Below are positions 12,598-21,388 of a stretch of DNA of 39,557 nt, one piece after another. The notes below the pieces were generated by a model. That model made no database searches and was not told the origin of the DNA. It was given only the letters and a program-made list of their open reading frames with translations. Positions within the stretch are counted from its first letter, which is position 1, and each line of letters opens with the position of its first letter. Made by a program: the position numbers and the translations under genes. The stretch is from a virus, in the IMG/VR virus record IMGVR_UViG_3300009181_000013, positions 1 to 39,557 of that record; one strand, 5' to 3'.

Positions 12598-12962
12598 GCG
12601 CCCCCCTTAGTTGCCTGACGAATGGCGTTAAGCAAATCGGCGGCAATACTGCCGTCAGGTTGTTCTCTGTTTACAATGGTCAACGCGGCAATAGCAGCGG
12701 CCAGCAAATCAGCAACAGTTTTGGCAGCTTCGCCAATGTATATATTTGCCAAGGCTAATTCTGCTTTGCTTACGTCTTTGCCAATGGAGTCGCCAAATGC
12801 AGGAAGTAATGCAATTTTGCTTTTTGCATATTTCATTTTCCAAATAAGAGAATTTGAGTCATCCTTTGCAAAATCGCCAGTATCAGCCGGGATGCCAACG
12901 ATAGGTTCGCCGACTGATTGAAAGCGGACAAGCCCGCGTGAGGTTTGAATCGTGGTTTTCAT
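12594..12962 (-). CDS. Unknown protein (122 aa)
   Basis: Begins MKTTIQTSRGLVRFQSVGEP, a beta-like N-terminal half, followed by an Ala-rich helical half (EAAKTVADLLAAAIAALTIV) that is amphipathic rather than membrane-spanning. It overlaps the 61-residue gene by ATGA. It is expressed with the lysozyme-like gene, but nothing ties it to lysis. Confidence 0.6.
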   Translation of the reverse strand: MKTTIQTSRGLVRFQSVGEPIVGIPADTGDFAKDDSNSLIWKMKYAKSKIALLPAFGDSIGKDVSKAELALANIYIGEAAKTVADLLAAAIAALTIVNREQPDGSIAADLLNAIRQATKGGA

Positions 12963-12982
12963 TTATTTATATGCGTTGAGAG

Positions 12983-13186
12983 TTAGTTGAAGTGATGGAG
13001 AAAAGCTTCGTCCCACGTCTGATAGTGTGGAGAGATTTGCAAGCGCATCATTTTCGGGAACTCTGAAACGGGAAACAAGCGCGAGATTCCAACGATGCCA
13101 AGCGCGGGTATTTTGGCAGATTCTAAAACAAGGCCAGCGGTTGCGCCGGACTGACAAAGGAAACGAACTTTACTATATGTGGTCAT
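12983..13186 (-). CDS. Unknown small protein (67 aa)
   Basis: MTTYSKVRFLCQSGATAGLV then a Pro-rich middle and QTWDEAFLHHFN at the end. This frame looks more protein-like than the competing 13157-12963 frame, which is Arg/Trp-rich and unstructured. It is the first gene of the minus-strand lysozyme cluster. Its start overlaps the 5' end of a divergent small membrane ORF at 13177 on the plus strand. Function unknown. Confidence 0.5.
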   Translation of the reverse strand: MTTYSKVRFLCQSGATAGLVLESAKIPALGIVGISRLFPVSEFPKMMRLQISPHYQTWDEAFLHHFN

Positions 13187-13314
13187 GGTATGGATTTTGT
13201 TTTTGTTTGGTTGTCTTAGGCGTGTTTGCCTTCGATGTGATTACTGAATACTACCCGGCCCCGAATGTCGATATTTATTTTCTAAATTTAATACTGACTT
13301 GCGTAGTCCACTAG
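13177..13314 (+). CDS. Possible small membrane protein (45 aa)
   Basis: Beginning at the internal ATG 13177 of a longer frame, the product is MWSWYGFCFCLVVLGVFAFD, then an acidic/aromatic loop (ITEYYPAPNVD) and a second hydrophobic stretch (IYFLNLILTCVV). It overlaps the first ten bases of the divergent gene and has no Shine-Dalgarno. Plausible but unproven. Confidence 0.35.
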   Translation: MWSWYGFCFCLVVLGVFAFDVITEYYPAPNVDIYFLNLILTCVVH

Positions 13315-13334
13315 GGAAACCAATGACTTACGCA
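13300..13334. promoter_or_regulatory. Imperfect dyad upstream of the late genes
   Basis: TGCGTA-GT (13300-13307) pairs with AC-T-TACGCA (13326-13334), an 8-base stem with one bulge. It lies about 50 bases before the first late gene, in the region where the late promoter should be. It may be an operator, or the end of the small plus-strand ORF's transcript. No convincing -35/-10 pair was found. Confidence 0.35.
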
Positions 13335-13387
13335 CGAAAATAGTTTGCTTATTTTTCTGAATAGGTTCCTAACTGCACGCCCACACC

Positions 13388-14242
13388 ATGAACGAAAACA
13401 CTCAGTCACTTACAGAGGGAGAATCGGTTTCTCCTGCAATTCAAATCCCCCCGCCCCCAACACCCCAAGACATAAAGAATACCGTAGAAGCTACCGCAGA
13501 GGGTTCGGCCCGCCCCCCAAGTCCTCAACAGCCTATAAACCCAGTAGGGAATACCCTAGAGGCTACCGCAGCGACAGGTATCGGGAATACATCCCCTACT
13601 TACAACCCTCGTAAGCCTAGGAAAAGTCGGGCTAAGGGAAGGAGCAAGGGGAGTGCGAAGCACCGGGCAAGGCTACGCGCTAGGCTAGAGTCAGGAGAGG
13701 CTATTGATACTCAGTCTCAGCTAGAGTCTCAGGCTGGCTATCAGCTAGGGGGGGAGGGGGTTCAGGTAGCAGGCAACGAGGTGGCGAAAATGCTTACACC
13801 TAACTTACTAAAAAGTATTGATAAAGGGTTTTCAGGAGGGGTGTTAGGGGATAGTCCTGAGCTATATAATGAGGTAGTGGCGTTAGTGGATAAGAGGATT
13901 AGGGCGCATTTGAAGGCTAGGGATGAGGCTAGGCCGGTGGAGGTGGAGGAGGAGAAGCCGGTGATGTTTAATCCAGAGGTAGTGCCGATAGTGTGGCATA
14001 TAGATGGGGAAGGGGCTATGGAGGCTGAGATAGTAGCGGCTCCGAGGAATCCGGCTATGCGGTTGATTAGATTCCCAGAGGATAAGCCAGAGGATGGGGA
14101 TAACACTCATGTTCTGTGGGTAGACCGTAATTTGATACCGATGGTAGGCTTTAGAGTCTCTGTTAAGCCCTCTAATGTTGAAGGGGAGGCTGGGTATAGG
14201 CTTTGTGGGGAGTATGGCCGTAAAGGCGGCAGAATCCACTAA
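13388..14242 (+). CDS. Unknown protein upstream of the large terminase (284 aa)
   Basis: The first 130 residues are Pro/Ser/Arg-rich and probably disordered, including a basic patch (PRKPRKSRAKGRSKGSAK). Residues about 140-284 look folded (IRAHLKARDEARPVEVEEEK; THVLWVDRNLIPMVGFRVSV). The stop overlaps the terminase ATG (TAATG), implying coupling. Position suggests a terminase partner, possibly the small subunit or a DNA-binding accessory, but there is no helix-turn-helix signature. Codon use is odd: many AGG/AGA Arg, CTA Leu and GGG Gly codons, unlike the portal gene downstream. Confidence 0.65.
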   Translation: MNENTQSLTEGESVSPAIQIPPPPTPQDIKNTVEATAEGSARPPSPQQPINPVGNTLEATAATGIGNTSPTYNPRKPRKSRAKGRSKGSAKHRARLRARLESGEAIDTQSQLESQAGYQLGGEGVQVAGNEVAKMLTPNLLKSIDKGFSGGVLGDSPELYNEVVALVDKRIRAHLKARDEARPVEVEEEKPVMFNPEVVPIVWHIDGEGAMEAEIVAAPRNPAMRLIRFPEDKPEDGDNTHVLWVDRNLIPMVGFRVSVKPSNVEGEAGYRLCGEYGRKGGRIH

Positions 14243-15867
14243 TGGCTAAGAACGTAGTTTACGCAGACGAGTATCAGCCTGACTTTGGGATACCGTGGCC
14301 GGACATAGACCCATCCCAGTTATCGGATGAGGAGTTGAAGGCTCATGTCGCTATTAGACTGAGGGTGGAGGAGGCGTCTAAGGTAGACCCTATTCAGTTT
14401 GGGTATATCCTATCTAGCTGGAGAATGGTCATGGATAACTGGCCTAAGTATAACAAGCACTGTATCTTAGGTGGGAATAGAGCAGGGAAGACATCCTTTG
14501 CTGCTAGGTTAGTTGTGGATGCAGCTTTGAAGATACCAGAAGCAAAGATTCGGTGCTGGCACGTTAATGAGGAGAAGAGTGTGGCGGAGCAGCAGGCTCT
14601 TATCTGGGACTGTTTGCCCCAACGCTTTAAGGACATGGGCAAGAAGAAGGGTGTAAACTTCTCCATCCAGTATAGCCAGAAGAACGGATTCACAGGTTCT
14701 AAGCTAATCTTGCCTCCGTTACCCGGCTACACCAAGGGTTCAGAGATACAATTCAATTTCTACCAGCAATATAGGAATGATAGCCAGATAGCGGAAGGGT
14801 GGTCTAGCCACCTTATCTGGTGTGATGAAGAGTGTCCCCAGAAGTTATTTGAGACATTGCAATACCGTATTGTAGACTTAAACGGACGTATCTTGCTGAC
14901 ATTCACCACGTTAAATGGATGGACGCCATTAGTGGCAGATATATGTTCTCGTAAGAAAGTATTGAAGAAACGGTATAGTAAGTTGATTGGTAAGGAGATA
15001 CCGTATGAAGAGGAGTCATTAAGCCGGTCAGGTATGCGTTTGTATTACTTTTGGACTGAGGATAACCCCTTTATCCCTACGAAACAATTCTTAGAAGACT
15101 TGAAGAGCAGGTCGCCGGAGGAGCAGTTAGCCCGCGCACATGGTATACCTACGAAGGCTGCTACTTGTAAATTTCCTAAATTTGACGAAGCTGTTCATGT
15201 TTTGGATAAACTTCCTTGGCAGGATGACCCAGACAGCCGTAAGAGCTATACACGCTACATGGTAGTAGACCCTGCTGGTAATAAGCCGTGGTTTATTATT
15301 TGGGCGGCGATTGATGCCTTTAATCGTATTTACATCTATAAGGAATGGCCGGATGAATCGTTCGGTATGTGGGCGGAGCCTGCGGAAACACCAGAAGGCA
15401 AGGCAGGTCAGGCACAGAAGCCACTTGGGTATGGGCTTGATGACTATAAGGAGCTTATCGAAGAAGCGGAACAAGGGGATGAAATCTTTGAAAGATTGAT
15501 TGACCCTAGACTTTCGCAGGCTAAAACACCCAGTAGAGATGGGGCAACTACCTTACTTACGGAACTAGAAAGCATTGGACTTACCTTTATACCCGCTCCC
15601 GGCATTGATATAGAAGATGGTATAGCCCTTATTAACGACAGGCTTAACTATAACGCCACCGAGCCTATCTCCAGCACCAACAGCCCTAAATTGTTTATAT
15701 CCGCATCCTGCGTGAATGTTTTAGACGCATTTAAAAACTATTCTGGCTTTAGTCGTGAGGAAGTCTGGAAAGACCCTATCGACTGCGTGCGTTATTTACT
15801 GGTGTCTGGGGCGTGCAACAACACTGAAGATGGCACAGTTGACACAGGCCGGACATTTAGTTATTGA
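14242..15867 (+). CDS. terL: Terminase large subunit
   Basis: A 541-residue packaging motor. The ATPase domain has Walker A GGNRAGKT (77-84), Walker B LIWCDEE (191-197, D195/E196) and a coupling motif LLTFTT (218-223). The C-terminal RuvC-like nuclease has VVDPAG (D343), LIDPR (D421) and a final acidic site near IEDGIALINDR (about 458-466). It cuts concatemers and pumps DNA into the prohead through the portal. Length is typical. Codon use in the first half resembles the upstream gene (AGG, GGG), then drifts to that of the rest of the late region. The TAATG overlap couples it to the gene before it. Confidence 0.95.
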   Translation: MAKNVVYADEYQPDFGIPWPDIDPSQLSDEELKAHVAIRLRVEEASKVDPIQFGYILSSWRMVMDNWPKYNKHCILGGNRAGKTSFAARLVVDAALKIPEAKIRCWHVNEEKSVAEQQALIWDCLPQRFKDMGKKKGVNFSIQYSQKNGFTGSKLILPPLPGYTKGSEIQFNFYQQYRNDSQIAEGWSSHLIWCDEECPQKLFETLQYRIVDLNGRILLTFTTLNGWTPLVADICSRKKVLKKRYSKLIGKEIPYEEESLSRSGMRLYYFWTEDNPFIPTKQFLEDLKSRSPEEQLARAHGIPTKAATCKFPKFDEAVHVLDKLPWQDDPDSRKSYTRYMVVDPAGNKPWFIIWAAIDAFNRIYIYKEWPDESFGMWAEPAETPEGKAGQAQKPLGYGLDDYKELIEEAEQGDEIFERLIDPRLSQAKTPSRDGATTLLTELESIGLTFIPAPGIDIEDGIALINDRLNYNATEPISSTNSPKLFISASCVNVLDAFKNYSGFSREEVWKDPIDCVRYLLVSGACNNTEDGTVDTGRTFSY

Positions 15868-15925
15868 GATTTAGTCTCACATTTTACTTTACATATCATA
15901 AACCGTTACACATCTAAGACTAGCA

Positions 15926-16114
15926 ATGAACCCCTACGAGAATACCGAGTATCGCAATAAAATACTTGAGATGCAGTTGGAAGTTAATGTCGCTGCTCAA
16001 GCAGCTTATGCCGCCGAGTCGTCTGGCGACCTTTCCGCTACCGAGTTGCGTCAAGAATGGCGCGACCTTAACACTGAACTTCAGCAATACATCGAATCGC
16101 TACGGCGTAAATAA
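15926..16114 (+). CDS. Small unknown protein between terminase and portal (62 aa)
   Basis: An acidic helical protein, MNPYENTEYRNKILEMQLEV and ending QQYIESLRRK, predicted as two amphipathic helices. It lies 2 bases before the portal gene. Such small genes between terL and portal are common; function unknown. Confidence 0.65.
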   Translation: MNPYENTEYRNKILEMQLEVNVAAQAAYAAESSGDLSATELRQEWRDLNTELQQYIESLRRK

Positions 16115-16116
16115 TC

Positions 16117-18300
16117 ATGGAACAGCGCATTGATAGTATCAATCAAAACCCTCGCACGGACTACACAATGATGGTAGCACCGAAGGAGGGCGATGGCCCG
16201 AACCTTCCTGCACTCCGTTTAGCGTTTGAAAACACCGTGCGTGATTGCTCGGCTTTCGTATCGCAGTGCCGTCTTAATTTTGAAACACGCTACGCCATTT
16301 GGAATGGTCAAGCCGCTGATGGTAAGAAGCACGCCCGCGAAGGTGCAGACTTAGACCCGACTCCGTGGGATGGAGCGAGCGATATGAAGAACTATATTGC
16401 CGACCAAATCGTGAACGAGAAGGTTGCAATGCAATGTATGTCTTTTAAGCGGGCGAATCTGGAAGCTGTTCCGATTCAAGGAGCAGACATTACCCGCGCT
16501 CGTGATGTTACCAATTTTATGAAGTGGTTGGTTTACTCTCAGGTTCCTGAAGTAGACCGCGAGATTGAAATGCTTTCTCAGTTTATTAACGAGAAGGGTA
16601 TTGCGATGATGGGTGCGTTCTGGGAAACCACCCAAGAGAAAACTCTTGATACACTTCGCCTTGTAGACTTCCAAGCCAAGTTCCCACAAGTGAATTTGCT
16701 TGATATGTTTGAAGACAAAAATCTTTTTGCGCAATTCCACGATGTTCTTAAACAGCATTATGATTGTTCAAGTAAGAAGGCAACGCAGATGCTGAAGGAC
16801 TTGAAGGACACTGGTGTTTGCACCATTCCTGTTCTTGGTCGCGCTATCTCTCGTCCTGTTCTGCGTGCGTTCAATTTGGATGAAGATGTTTTTGTTCCTC
16901 CATTTGCAACAGACATTGAACTCTGCCCTTATATTTTCCGTGTTCAATATTTCACCGCTGATAAGCTCCGTAGCTTTGCTCACAGTGAGGGCTGGGATGA
17001 GACATGGGTAGAGAACTCAATTCTTAAATTGCGTGGGCGGATGATTCCATTGGTTCCTGACCAGAATCTTGCTCCTATTAGCCGTAACTTTATTTACCGC
17101 TATCAACGCTATCACGACCTTATTGGTGTGGTGTATGCGTATCAACGCCTGACGGATGAAGACGGCGTTAGCGGTATTTACCTAACTATCTTTAATCCGA
17201 TGATGCCTGCCGATGAGCAGCAGCCGGGTTATGCGAAGTTTGGTTTGCTTGGTTACAAGCACGGCCAATATCCGTTTACTTTATTCCGCCGTGAGCAACT
17301 TACTCGCCGGATGCACGACACCCGTGGTATTCCAGAAGTAGCAATGCCTTATCAGAACATGATTAAGGCGCACCGCGATTCTCGTATCGACGCTGCTTCG
17401 ATTGCTATTATCCCACCGCTGATGTATCCCGCTGGGCGTTCTCCTTCTCGTTGGGGGCCGGGTGCAAAGATTCCTGAACGGCGTCCGGGCGAATACCATT
17501 ACGCTGACCAGCCTCGCGGAGATTCTAATACAGAAAACTCTGAGCGTATCCTTACGGAAAACTTGCGCGAATACTTTGCTATTGCTTCGCGTGAGGGCGA
17601 CCCAATGAGCCGTGACTTGATGAACCAGCATCAAATCAATAAATTCCTTGGCTCAATGTCGCGGGCATTTAATCAAGTCTGGAAACTGTATCAGCAGTTT
17701 GGCGATGATAACACTTACTATCGTGTGCTTGGACAGAACTCTGCCCAACCCACGCGCTTTGGTAAAGGCGAGCCAACGGAAGAATATCAGTTCTTTATGA
17801 ACTTTGATGTTCAGTCCATGAACGCCGAGCAGGTTGAAAAGAAACTTACGCAGTTGTTTGGTATTGCTACACAAGCAGACAAACATGGGCAGGTTGATTG
17901 GACAAAGATGCTTACGATTGGTCTATCCTCGATTGACCCAACGATTGCAGAAGCCGTCATTCAGCCGCGCAGCAATGCTACTCAGCAAGTTGTTTCGGAT
18001 GAAAAGAACTCCCTTAGCCGAATCTTTTCTGGCTTTATGGAGGACTTTGACCCGAAGACGCCTCCAGATGTTGCTATGCAAGTCATGCAACAATGGATGC
18101 AAATGCCTGACGTTCAACAGCGTTACCAAGCTGACCAGACGTTCAAGGCTCGCGTTGATACTCGCGCCAAGCAAATTCAGCAGACCATTACTCAGCAACA
18201 AAATGCTCAGACTGGCCGCTTAGGTGCATCTTTCCAGCAAGTGATGCAGAAACAGCAAGGCGCACAACCACAGCAGATGCCCCAGCAACCTGCTCAGTAA
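16117..18300 (+). CDS. Portal protein
   Basis: A 727-residue protein in the portal position directly after terL. Features include an N-terminal DPTPWDGASDMKNY segment followed by MQCMSFKRAN, typical of podovirus-type portals with a long stem and barrel, and a Q-rich C-terminal 60 residues (QQQ, QPQQMPQQPAQ), as expected for a helical barrel extension or disordered tail. It would form the dodecameric ring through which DNA passes and on which the scaffold nucleates the capsid. The length fits P22-like portals. Assignment rests on size, order and this partial pattern. Confidence 0.85.
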   Translation: MEQRIDSINQNPRTDYTMMVAPKEGDGPNLPALRLAFENTVRDCSAFVSQCRLNFETRYAIWNGQAADGKKHAREGADLDPTPWDGASDMKNYIADQIVNEKVAMQCMSFKRANLEAVPIQGADITRARDVTNFMKWLVYSQVPEVDREIEMLSQFINEKGIAMMGAFWETTQEKTLDTLRLVDFQAKFPQVNLLDMFEDKNLFAQFHDVLKQHYDCSSKKATQMLKDLKDTGVCTIPVLGRAISRPVLRAFNLDEDVFVPPFATDIELCPYIFRVQYFTADKLRSFAHSEGWDETWVENSILKLRGRMIPLVPDQNLAPISRNFIYRYQRYHDLIGVVYAYQRLTDEDGVSGIYLTIFNPMMPADEQQPGYAKFGLLGYKHGQYPFTLFRREQLTRRMHDTRGIPEVAMPYQNMIKAHRDSRIDAASIAIIPPLMYPAGRSPSRWGPGAKIPERRPGEYHYADQPRGDSNTENSERILTENLREYFAIASREGDPMSRDLMNQHQINKFLGSMSRAFNQVWKLYQQFGDDNTYYRVLGQNSAQPTRFGKGEPTEEYQFFMNFDVQSMNAEQVEKKLTQLFGIATQADKHGQVDWTKMLTIGLSSIDPTIAEAVIQPRSNATQQVVSDEKNSLSRIFSGFMEDFDPKTPPDVAMQVMQQWMQMPDVQQRYQADQTFKARVDTRAKQIQQTITQQQNAQTGRLGASFQQVMQKQQGAQPQQMPQQPAQ

Positions 18301-18312
18301 TAACGACTTCCC

Positions 18313-18600
18313 ATGAAACAAGTCAAACAACTGAAATACAAACCTGTCGGATGCACGGATGCCGACATTAACCAAGCTATCCGCGAACTCAAGGGGCACG
18401 CCTCCTTTGTTAAGTTTTGTGATTCGTTAAACAATTTGCGAGAGGTCGCGTTGTCTCGAATGTGGCATGATGATGTAATTGCAGATGAACGAGTGTCTTT
18501 GGCCTATTCGGTCGAAGCCCGTGTTTATGCAGACATCCTAAACCGCATTGCCGACGCTACTGACCTATATACGCAAGTTGTTAATGAAGAACAATCTTGA
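18313..18600 (+). CDS. Unknown small late protein (95 aa)
   Basis: Begins MKQVKQLKYKPVGCTDADIN and contains ELKGHASFVKFCDSLNNLR and EARVYADILNRIADATDLY: a helical soluble protein. It is between portal and scaffold genes and is followed by two hairpins. Function unknown; possibly a minor head-assembly protein. Confidence 0.65.
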   Translation: MKQVKQLKYKPVGCTDADINQAIRELKGHASFVKFCDSLNNLREVALSRMWHDDVIADERVSLAYSVEARVYADILNRIADATDLYTQVVNEEQS

Positions 18601-18612
18601 CACTCAATTTCC

Positions 18613-18652
18613 GAGGGTAATTCTACCCTCAACGTCTTGGGTCGTTTACCCA
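18613..18652 (+). promoter_or_regulatory. Two tandem hairpins upstream of the scaffold gene
   Basis: GAGGGTA/TACCCTC (18613-18619 and 18624-18630, loop 4) and TGGGT/ACCCA (18638-18642 and 18648-18652, loop 5). No T-tract follows, so they look more like RNA processing or stabilising elements than terminators. They lie in the leader of the scaffold and capsid genes, where transcript abundance is likely to be tuned. Confidence 0.55.
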
Positions 18653-18687
18653 TGTTGTTAGTTATAGTTTCTTGGAGTCTATAAACC

Positions 18688-19860
18688 ATGTCTGACGATA
18701 ATACGGTAACTTCACCGACCGAGGCTCCGGCCCAAACTGGCGATGACAAACTGAGCAATATGTCTGTGGATAAAGCTGCTCAACACTTGATGAAGCTCTC
18801 TACTCAAAAAGAGCATAGTCCAGTGGAGACGGCAAAACCAGAAGACTCTTCTGTTATTGCTCCGGCAGAAATGCCGCAGGAAGAAACGCCTGATACAGAA
18901 CAGGCAGACCCAGTCAACATTCAGGATTCCGAAGAGGAAACCGATAATGCCCCCGAACAGGAGCAGGCAGAATCGGACTCTGAGGACGTTCTTTCACAAC
19001 TAGATACGTTAGACCCTAAAGCTAAGGAAATTGCCAGAGCCGCCCTTAATAAACAAAAGGAACGGTTAGTTGGCAAGTTTGAGAAACGTATTGGCAAGGA
19101 AGTGTCGAAACGGAAAAGCATTGACCAACAAGTTCAATCTCTTTCTGAGCAGCTTACTGAGATTAAGAATCAATCTCAATCACAACAGCAAGCTACTCCG
19201 CCGCCTCCCCCGCCAGTGCTTAACCCAAGCAACCCGTTAGGCCACATCGCTGACATTCAATCTCTTAATCAAGAGTTTACTAAAGCGAAAGAAGCCCTAC
19301 GCACTTCCGAAGACTTAATCGCCCAGATGGAGGACAATGATATGTCTTCCATTGAGTATGGTGGTCAAGAGTTCACACGGCAGTCTGTAAAGACCGCCAT
19401 GCGCAACGCCAAGCGCGTTGTTGAGGACTATGCCCCCCAACAAGCTCAATATCTGCAAGCGAGAACCCAAAGTTCACAACAAGCGGTTGATATGTTTCCG
19501 TGGATTTCTAACAAGAACTCAACGGAATATGTCATGGCGCAGAGGTTTATGAATGACCCCTCTGTTGCTGGCCGCGCTGACCGTGATGTGGTAGTGGGAC
19601 TCCTCGTTGAAGGATTCAAAGCGGTTGAAGCGCGTAAAGGCGCATCAGTCGAAAAGAAGCCGACAATTAAAGCAAAAGCCCCAGCTTCACAAGCTGAGTT
19701 CTCTTCTTCATCGGGTGCAACTCGCGCCCCTGATTCAGAGATTAGCCGAGCTAGGAACAATAGCGAAATCGACAAGTTGTTGAATAAAAAAGGCGGACTG
19801 AAAGTTAATGAGGCTGCCCGTTTACTGCTCCACACTGAACGAAATCTCCAGAAACGATAA
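18688..19860 (+). CDS. Putative scaffolding protein (390 aa)
   Basis: Highly acidic N-terminal 110 residues (PEQEQAESDSEDV), a basic helical stretch (LNKQKERLVGKFEKRIGKEV), a coiled coil, a short poly-Pro linker (PPPPPPV near residue 175) and a helical C-terminal part ending LLLHTERNLQKR. Charged, coiled-coil, low-complexity proteins of this size immediately before the major capsid gene are typical scaffolds, which fill the prohead and leave or are degraded on maturation. It is 9 bases upstream of the capsid gene. No protease motif seen. Confidence 0.82.
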   Translation: MSDDNTVTSPTEAPAQTGDDKLSNMSVDKAAQHLMKLSTQKEHSPVETAKPEDSSVIAPAEMPQEETPDTEQADPVNIQDSEEETDNAPEQEQAESDSEDVLSQLDTLDPKAKEIARAALNKQKERLVGKFEKRIGKEVSKRKSIDQQVQSLSEQLTEIKNQSQSQQQATPPPPPPVLNPSNPLGHIADIQSLNQEFTKAKEALRTSEDLIAQMEDNDMSSIEYGGQEFTRQSVKTAMRNAKRVVEDYAPQQAQYLQARTQSSQQAVDMFPWISNKNSTEYVMAQRFMNDPSVAGRADRDVVVGLLVEGFKAVEARKGASVEKKPTIKAKAPASQAEFSSSSGATRAPDSEISRARNNSEIDKLLNKKGGLKVNEAARLLLHTERNLQKR

Positions 19861-19869
19861 CTTACTACA

Positions 19870-20886
19870 ATGGCTCAAGCAACAACATACAATCTCGTCG
19901 GCGTCCGTGAGGATTTGACCGATTTTCTTACAATTCTCGAACCAGAGGATTGCCCTAAAACATCAATGTTTGCGAAGACTGTCCGTCCTCGTCAACAATT
20001 CCAAGAATGGCAAATGGACACCCTTTCGGCTCCCTACTTTCCGGGTAAGCTCGAAGGTCAAGACTTTGCTGTCTATCAGAACAAGGCCGCTAATCGTGGT
20101 CGTGTTGGTAACTTTGTGCAGACATTTGCTCGCACTTGGATGGTCTCCCGCCTTGCGGAAGCCGCCGATGTAGCTGGTGTTAGCAATGAAGTCGCTAATG
20201 CGAAGGTTAAGTCTGCCCGCGAACTGAAGCGTGACATTGAGTCCGCTGTTGGTTCGGACAACGAAATGCAGCAAGACAACGGTTCGGTTCCTTACCTTAT
20301 GCGTGGTCTGGGCAAGTGGATTCAAGCCACAGCTCAAACAATCAATGCTGTTCCTTCGAGCTATCTGACACCCTCTGGCAGCATCGACGCTACGGCCACC
20401 GCTTCGCTCACAGAAAACACTTTTAACGGTGTGTTTCAGAGCATCTATGAAGTGAATGGCGGCAAGCGTAACTACACGCTGTTTGCTGGCCCGAACCTGA
20501 AACGCGCTATCAGCAAGTTCCAACGCGCCACTGGCTCGTCTGGCACAACCCAAACATATCAAGTTATCCAAAATGCTAAAGAGCATGAGGTTTCGCTGAA
20601 TGTTGAAATCTATGATGGTGACTTCCATCATGTGACGGTTGTTCCTGACTTGTTCAACGGTTGCGCCACTGCTGCTAACGAGACGGCTGTGTTCGCTCCT
20701 ACAAATCAGAGCCGCGCTCGCGGTTATGTTATCGACCCAGAGTTGGTTGGTATCGGTTATTACATCGGTATGCAGTCTGAAGAGTTCCCTGACCAAGGCG
20801 GCGGTCGCCGTGGCGCAGTGGAGTCTACACTCACGCTGATGTGCAAAAACCCCAAGGGTCTCGGCAAATTCGCCGCTAGCTCTTAA
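19870..20886 (+). CDS. Major capsid protein (SU10/DUF5309-like)
   Basis: A 338-residue protein that opens YNLVGVREDLTDFLTILEPE, then C-P-K-T-S-M-F, and EWQMDTL, and continues with AELK-type helix ARELKRDIESAV; this order matches the HK97-fold capsid family typified by SU10 (DUF5309), as does its length. Several hundred copies build the icosahedral shell. It follows the scaffold and is followed by a small beta-rich protein with the best Shine-Dalgarno of the block. No Shine-Dalgarno is present before its own ATG. Confidence 0.88.
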   Translation: MAQATTYNLVGVREDLTDFLTILEPEDCPKTSMFAKTVRPRQQFQEWQMDTLSAPYFPGKLEGQDFAVYQNKAANRGRVGNFVQTFARTWMVSRLAEAADVAGVSNEVANAKVKSARELKRDIESAVGSDNEMQQDNGSVPYLMRGLGKWIQATAQTINAVPSSYLTPSGSIDATATASLTENTFNGVFQSIYEVNGGKRNYTLFAGPNLKRAISKFQRATGSSGTTQTYQVIQNAKEHEVSLNVEIYDGDFHHVTVVPDLFNGCATAANETAVFAPTNQSRARGYVIDPELVGIGYYIGMQSEEFPDQGGGRRGAVESTLTLMCKNPKGLGKFAASS

Positions 20887-20914
20887 TAACAACTAACAAT
20901 AGGAGAATACTACA

Positions 20915-21388
20915 ATGGCTGATACAGCAGTTACAATCTCACCTAAAAAGGTGTTTATCGAAAGCAACCCGGAGCGTCTCAATGCTGCGACAATCCGTTA
21001 TAACATCAAATCTGCGGACGTAGCTTATGGCTCCGGCTCGACAGATACGGTTACAATGACCCTTGGCACAACAGCGGCCTTTTGGGTTGTTAGCCGTGCG
21101 TTTGCACTCGTGCAGACAGCGTTTGCTGGCACTGGTGGTTTGTCGATTCAAGTCGGCGTCACTGGCACAACAAATGCGTTTTTGGCCGCTACATCGGTTC
21201 TGTCCGCTGGTTTAATCCAGCCCAGCACTGGTTTGAACACGGTCAATACGGTTGCGTCCGCTAAGGGCACTTCCGCTGCAACGATTAAAGCAGTGTTTAC
21301 AAATTCAGTAAGCGATTCTCCATCGGCCCTTACGGCTGGTGAAGTTGACGTTTATTTGAACCTACTTGATTTAAGCCGTCTGGCTTAA
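20915..21388 (+). CDS. Head decoration/accessory protein (157 aa)
   Basis: A Thr/Ser/Ala/Gly-rich, probably all-beta protein (MADTAVTISPKKVFIESNPE; DTVTMTLGTTAAFWVV; GEVDVYLNLLDLSRLA). It follows the capsid gene and has a clear Shine-Dalgarno (AGGAG, nine bases from the ATG), uncommon in this genome, implying high expression. A capsid decoration or stabilising protein is the likely role by position and composition. Confidence 0.65.
   Translation: MADTAVTISPKKVFIESNPERLNAATIRYNIKSADVAYGSGSTDTVTMTLGTTAAFWVVSRAFALVQTAFAGTGGLSIQVGVTGTTNAFLAATSVLSAGLIQPSTGLNTVNTVASAKGTSAATIKAVFTNSVSDSPSALTAGEVDVYLNLLDLSRLA

Noticed and set aside
12963-13157. Alternative minus-strand frame (64 codons) overlapping the 67-residue gene
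   Set aside because: Its product is Arg/Trp-rich and less protein-like than the 13186-12983 frame.
13289-13310. TAATACTGAC segment resembling the start of a T7-type promoter
   Set aside because: Only the first few bases fit, no second copy was seen and no phage RNA polymerase is encoded.
15868-15925. TAGTCT/AGACTA inverted repeat after the terminase gene
   Set aside because: Six-base arms with about 50 bases between them; too weak to support a structure.
19963-20892. 309-codon open frame on the minus strand opposite the major capsid gene
   Set aside because: It is an antisense shadow of a well-supported capsid gene; its product is Ser/Arg/His-rich without domain structure and has no operon partner.
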